The notes below the pieces were generated by a model. The model ran no database searches and was not told the origin of the DNA. It worked only from the letters and a program-made list of their open reading frames with translations. From NCBI RefSeq assembly GCF_000971235.1, contig NZ_BBMB01000011.1, positions 4,547 through 68,546 of the forward strand: 64,000 nt of DNA, written 5' to 3'. Every line of letters begins with the position of its first letter. The stretch's first letter is position 1. A program made the translations under genes and the position numbers. Below, in pieces: positions 60,853-64,000 of the stretch. The DNA comes from Demequina subtropica. Its GTDB lineage: Bacteria > Actinomycetota > Actinomycetes > Actinomycetales > Demequinaceae.

Positions 60853-61635
60853 CTACGCGGGCCTGCGCTCCACCCAGTGGAGCATCGCGAGCATCGTGAG
60901 CGCGCCGGCGACGGCGCCGCCCAGGTGCCCCTGCCACGAGATGTTGGGGATCACGAAGCCGAGCACCAGCCAGAGGCCCGCCGTGGTGAGCAGCGAACGG
61001 TAGTCGAGCCTGAGCTTCGAGAGCACCACGGCGTAGGCGGCGATGAGCCCGAAGATCGCGCCCGAGGCGCCGCCGTGCAGCGCGACGGACGGGGCGATCA
61101 GCGTCGCGACGAGCGAGCCGCCGAGCAGCGACGCGAGGTAGAGCGCCGCGAACCTCACGCGGCCGAGGATCGGCTCGAGCTGCGTGCCGAACTGGAACAG
61201 CACCAGCATGTTCATGCCGAGGTGGAGCAGTCCGAAGTGCACGAAGCCGGAGGAGATCCACCGGTACCACTCGTCGCCCACGTTGGAGTACATCGCGAGC
61301 TCCGCGGGGCTGAGGCCCGTCCACAGACCCCAGGCGTCCTGCCACGTCGCGGTGCCCATGGCGACCGTGCCGTAGACGTAGGCCAGCACGTTGAGCGCGA
61401 TGAGCCCGTACGTGACGTAGGGCGTCCCGTAGGCGCTGGTGAACCCGAGCCGGTTGACGATCGGCCGGCGCTGCGACGCCGCCTCGCGCACGCAGTCGAC
61501 GCACTGGATGCCGACCGATGCGGGGCGCTGGCACTCGGGGCAGGCGGGACGTCCGCAGCGCTGGCAGCGGACGTAGGACACCCGGTCCGGGTGGCGCGGG
61601 CACGTGGGCGCCGCGGCACCCGGATCGGATGTCAT
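60853..61635 (-). CDS. Rhomboid-family intramembrane serine protease
   Basis: 260 residues. N-terminal Cys/His zinc-binding segment (CPRHPDRVSYVRCQRCG, CPECQ, CVDC; 12-48), then six membrane helices with catalytic Ser in LHGGASGAIFGL and His in WQGHLGGAVAG. The HxxxN-type loop is present as HLGMNMLVLFQFG. Cuts membrane proteins; substrate unknown. Six bases after ppiA. Confidence 0.93.
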   Translation of the reverse strand: MTSDPGAAAPTCPRHPDRVSYVRCQRCGRPACPECQRPASVGIQCVDCVREAASQRRPIVNRLGFTSAYGTPYVTYGLIALNVLAYVYGTVAMGTATWQDAWGLWTGLSPAELAMYSNVGDEWYRWISSGFVHFGLLHLGMNMLVLFQFGTQLEPILGRVRFAALYLASLLGGSLVATLIAPSVALHGGASGAIFGLIAAYAVVLSKLRLDYRSLLTTAGLWLVLGFVIPNISWQGHLGGAVAGALTMLAMLHWVERRPA

Positions 61636-61641
61636 CGGGTC

Positions 61642-62181
61642 TTACTCGGCGATGGTGATGCCGGTGATCATGACGTCCTCGAGGGGACGGTCACGGCCAT
61701 CGGTGGGCGTGGTCGCGATCTTGTCGACCACGGCGCGCGACGCGTCGTCGGCGACCTTGCCGAAGATCGTGTGCTTGCCGTTGAGCCAGCTCGGCTTGTC
61801 CACGGTGATGAAGAACTGCGAACCGTTGGTGCCGCCCGGGCGGCCGGTGATCGGGTTGAGACGCTGACCCGCGTTCGCCATCGCGAGCAGGTAGGGCTCG
61901 TCGAAGCGGAGCTCGGGGTGGATCTCGTCGTCGAAGTTGTAGCCCGGGCCGCCGGTGCCCGTGCCGAGCGGGCAGCCGCCCTGGATCATGAAGCCGTTGA
62001 TGACGCGGTGGAACACCAGGCCGTCGTAGAACGGGTCGTTGGACTTCTCGCCGGTCGCGGGGTTCTTCCACTCCTTCTCGCCGGTGGCGAGGCCCACGAA
62101 GTTCTTCACTGTCACGGGCGCGTGGTCGGGGTACAGCTCGATGTTGATGTCCCCGGCGGTGGTCTGAAGAGTTGCGATCAT
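61642..62181 (-). CDS. ppiA: Cyclophilin-type peptidyl-prolyl isomerase
   Basis: 179 residues; FHRVINGFMIQGGCPLGTGT and GSQFFITVDKPSWLNGKHTIF carry the active-site Arg, Phe, Gln and His. No signal peptide, so cytosolic. Sits with rhomboid and crgA near the origin in many actinobacteria. Confidence 0.96.
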   Translation of the reverse strand: MIATLQTTAGDINIELYPDHAPVTVKNFVGLATGEKEWKNPATGEKSNDPFYDGLVFHRVINGFMIQGGCPLGTGTGGPGYNFDDEIHPELRFDEPYLLAMANAGQRLNPITGRPGGTNGSQFFITVDKPSWLNGKHTIFGKVADDASRAVVDKIATTPTDGRDRPLEDVMITGITIAE

Positions 62182-62253
62182 GCCCGCTATTGTTCCATGC
62201 CCCTCGCCTCGACGCGCCTCAAGTGGCACGATGGACGGAACAGCCTTCTGCCT

Positions 62254-62289
62254 GGGGACGTTGCCCCCCGACAAGGGGGCGAAGTCCCC
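62254..62289 (+). promoter_or_regulatory. Leader hairpin before the Ala/Lys-rich gene
   Basis: Fifteen-base arms (62254-62268, 62275-62289; two mispairs, one of them a wobble) with a six-base loop end eight bases before the AGGAGG of the next gene. Could be a leader structure that modulates translation or an mRNA-stabilising stem. Confidence 0.4.
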
Positions 62290-62310
62290 ACGGACCAGGA
62301 GGAGCGCAGC

Positions 62311-63207
62311 ATGAGCAAGGTGACTTTCCAGGGCTTCGACGCCGACAAGGCGCGCGATCAGGCGGCCGATGCGGCGAAGGCGGCGCAGGAGGCCGCCCGC
62401 GAGGCCTCGGTCGCCGCGCGGAAGGCCGCGAAGCGCGCCAAGGAGTGGGCGGGGCCGCAGATGGAGCACGCGAAGGAGTGGGCCGGGCCCAAGGTCCAGG
62501 AGGCCTACCACTCGGGTGCGCGCAAGGCGTCGCCCTACGTGAAGAAGGCCGGCTCCAAGGCCTCCGAGTGGACCGACGTCGCGCACGCCGCGATCGTCGG
62601 CGCGGCCATCCCGGCCGTGATCGCCGCGATCGAGGACGCCGCGCACGAGGAGCCGGAGCCCAAGTCGGGCCGCTCGTGGGGCAAGGTGCTGGTGCCGCTC
62701 GCGCTGGCCGCCGCGGCCGGCGCGGCCGTCGTCGTCTGGGCGCGTCGCGACCAGGGACGCGACGCCTGGGCCGGCGAGGACGAGGAGTGGGAGTTCGCCG
62801 CCGAGGGCGACCTCAAGGACCAGGTGCGCCGCAACGTCAACAAGGCCGTGGACGCCGCGGCCGATGCCGCGAAGAAGGCCGCGGACGCCGCGAGCGCTGC
62901 CGCCGCGGCCGCCGCCGAGGTCATCACCGAGAAGGCCGGTCCCGCGTTCACGCAGGTCAAGGACACCGCCGTCACCGAGGCCAAGAAGGTCGCCGAGGTG
63001 GCCGGTCCCGCGTTCACGCAGGTCAAGGACACCGCCGTCACCGAGGTCAAGAAGGTCAAGGAGGCGGCCGACGAGGCCCGCTCCCGCGCCGCGGACGGCG
63101 TCGTGTCGACCATCGACGACGCGGGCGACGTCTGGGAGGACGCCGTCGAGGAGCTCGGCGAGCAGATCGACGACCTCAAGGACGAGTACAAGGCCGACGA
63201 CAAGTAG
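62311..63207 (+). CDS. Ala/Lys-rich membrane-anchored protein of unknown function
   Basis: 298 residues. Ala/Lys/Glu-rich helices (1-95) precede a membrane segment (about 128-149, VLVPLALAAAAGAAVVVWA) and a long coiled region. AGPAFTQVKDTAVTE appears twice (from 62937 and 63003) as a 22-residue repeat. AGGAGG precedes the ATG. The composition recalls LEA/apolipoprotein-like helical proteins and small actinobacterial envelope proteins. No enzymatic motif seen. Confidence 0.85.
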   Translation: MSKVTFQGFDADKARDQAADAAKAAQEAAREASVAARKAAKRAKEWAGPQMEHAKEWAGPKVQEAYHSGARKASPYVKKAGSKASEWTDVAHAAIVGAAIPAVIAAIEDAAHEEPEPKSGRSWGKVLVPLALAAAAGAAVVVWARRDQGRDAWAGEDEEWEFAAEGDLKDQVRRNVNKAVDAAADAAKKAADAASAAAAAAAEVITEKAGPAFTQVKDTAVTEAKKVAEVAGPAFTQVKDTAVTEVKKVKEAADEARSRAADGVVSTIDDAGDVWEDAVEELGEQIDDLKDEYKADDK

Positions 63208-63216
63208 GCGCACGCG

Positions 63217-63250
63217 AAGCGGGGCCCGGCCGGATGGCCGGGCCCCGCTT
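63217..63250. terminator. Strong bidirectional terminator
   Basis: Perfect 15-base arms (63217-63231, 63236-63250) with loop GGAT between two convergent genes. Confidence 0.88.
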
Positions 63251-63275
63251 CCATGTCGCGACGCGCGAGGCGGCG

Positions 63276-64000
63276 TCAGCCCGTCGCGGTCATGAGCGCG
63301 ACCGCGGCCACGCCCGCCGTCGTCCCGCCCGGGCCCGCCTCGAAGCGCACCTCGATGCCGTCGGCCGGCGCGTCGACCTCGTAGAGCGACTCGATCACGT
63401 CCCCGTACAGCGGCACGTTGCGCGCCACGGTCGACGCGGGCGCGGCGACCTCGCCGCCCAACCGCACCACCGCATCGTCCCCGCCGGACGGCAGCCCGAC
63501 CAGGGTGCGGATGCGCACCAGGTGCGGTCCCGCGACCTTCGGCTTGAGGACGTAGGAGAACCAGTCCTCCGCCATGCGCCAGCTGCGCGCGTTGGTCCAC
63601 TCGATGCGCGACGCGTGTGACAGGTAGCCGTGGTCCATCTCGGACTGCTGCTCGCCCGGCGCGACCACGTCGACCACGGCGGCGTCCTCGAGCTCGTCGG
63701 CGTCGAGCTCGGCGAGCATCTCGCGGAGCTCCTCGGCGGAGCCGCCCACCGGGAGGTAGACCGTCGCCCGCTCGTCGTGGATCTCGTTGTACGGCTCGAG
63801 CTCCAGCGTGACCGGTCGGGGAGCGTCCCCGTCGAGCCGGGTGGCGGTGAGCATCGCGCGACGGCCGAGCACGCCGACGTCGAGGGCGGCGTCCTCGCCC
63901 GCGCCCACCACGGCCGGCGTCTCGATCATGCGCCGCCGTGGACCGAGCGCGATGTGCGGCGCGTCCTTGCCGGTCGCGACCAGGCCCTCGAGATCGTCGG
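63276..64000 (-). CDS. GH127-like (beta-L-arabinofuranosidase family) protein, 3' part
   Basis: The last 241 or so residues; the frame stays open to the window edge, so the 5' end and the catalytic domain lie outside. Seen: LELEPYNEIHDERATVYLPV and VDVVAPGEQQSEMDHGYLSH, then WRMAEDWFSYVLKPK, which match the C-terminal beta-sandwich modules typical of GH127 proteins. An internal ATG at 63929 is not a likely start, because coding-like sequence continues upstream. Probable plant-polysaccharide or glycan degradation. Confidence is limited by the missing catalytic part. Confidence 0.65.
   Translation of the reverse strand, partial: DDLEGLVATGKDAPHIALGPRRRMIETPAVVGAGEDAALDVGVLGRRAMLTATRLDGDAPRPVTLELEPYNEIHDERATVYLPVGGSAEELREMLAELDADELEDAAVVDVVAPGEQQSEMDHGYLSHASRIEWTNARSWRMAEDWFSYVLKPKVAGPHLVRIRTLVGLPSGGDDAVVRLGGEVAAPASTVARNVPLYGDVIESLYEVDAPADGIEVRFEAGPGGTTAGVAAVALMTATG

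Noticed and set aside
1-64000. Insertion sequences, prophage, tRNA or rRNA genes
   Set aside because: No transposase or integrase motifs, terminal repeats, or cloverleaf/rRNA sequence recognised on either strand.

Overview
This window is one chromosomal segment from a very G+C-rich, flagellated, carotenoid-forming actinobacterium. The evidence is strong G/C bias at third codon positions, many GTG starts and 1-4 base gene overlaps, the fhaA-fhaB-pstP-rodA-pbpA-pknA-pknB block, CrgA, a class E sortase, and split C50 carotenoid cyclase genes. A Micrococcales lineage (Demequina/Cellulomonas-like) fits best, but the genus is inference. I see no insertion sequence, prophage, CRISPR array, rRNA or tRNA.

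Layout. 42-6622 (minus): four tandem methyl-accepting chemotaxis receptors with almost interchangeable signalling halves. 6801-7406 (plus): an M15-type peptidoglycan peptidase with no Sec signal. 7482-13807 (minus): chemotaxis operon cheA-cheW-cheB-cheR-cheY-cheX-cheY-(cheX-like). 13916-15446: csrA and a degenerate flhF-like gene. 15424-34678 (minus): flagellar basal body, export, hook and motor genes, flgB through flhA. 34818-39158 (minus): fliA, a 62-residue small gene, fliC, fliD, fliS and a 107-residue gene. 39764-43009 (plus): flgN-flgK-flgL-fliW. 43065-51444 (plus): FHA/phosphatase/SEDS/PBP/Ser-Thr kinase operon for cell-wall growth. 51514-56581 (plus): C50 carotenoid operon crtE-crtB-crtI-crtYe-crtYf-crtEb. 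56578-58423: divergent marR and MFS exporter. 58401-59997 (minus): sortase, small membrane protein, trpG/pabA. 60118-60366: crgA. 60367-60852: repeat-rich intergenic region. 60853-62181 (minus): ppiA and rhomboid. 62311-63207 (plus): Ala/Lys-rich membrane protein. 63276 to the right edge (minus): 3' part of a GH127-like gene.

How it works together. Reading the non-coding gaps by eye, I found eight copies of one promoter pattern, T(C/A/T)A(C/A)-N15-(N)CCGAT(G/A)(A/G), always with exactly 15 bases between the elements. They lie in front of mcp4, the M15 peptidase, cheA, flbD-motAB, flgB, fliC and (twice) flgN. This resembles the FliA/WhiG (sigma-28) consensus and predicts one sigma-28 regulon, with fliA inside it. 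The fliC leader carries a hairpin with GGA in its loop plus a second CsrA-like site over the ribosome binding site. Together with csrA and fliW in the window, this predicts the FliW-CsrA flagellin switch known from Bacillus. Two CRP/GlxR-like palindromes sit near flgB and in the flgN leader.

The 605-base gap before flgN is the most unusual non-coding stretch: two sigma-28-like promoters, a CRP-like site, a 3 x 21-base tandem repeat and one downstream complement that could pair with any of the three repeats. The 486-base gap after crgA holds a cluster of DnaA-box-like sequences with a 13-base inverted repeat, and a separate four-copy 20-24 base element.
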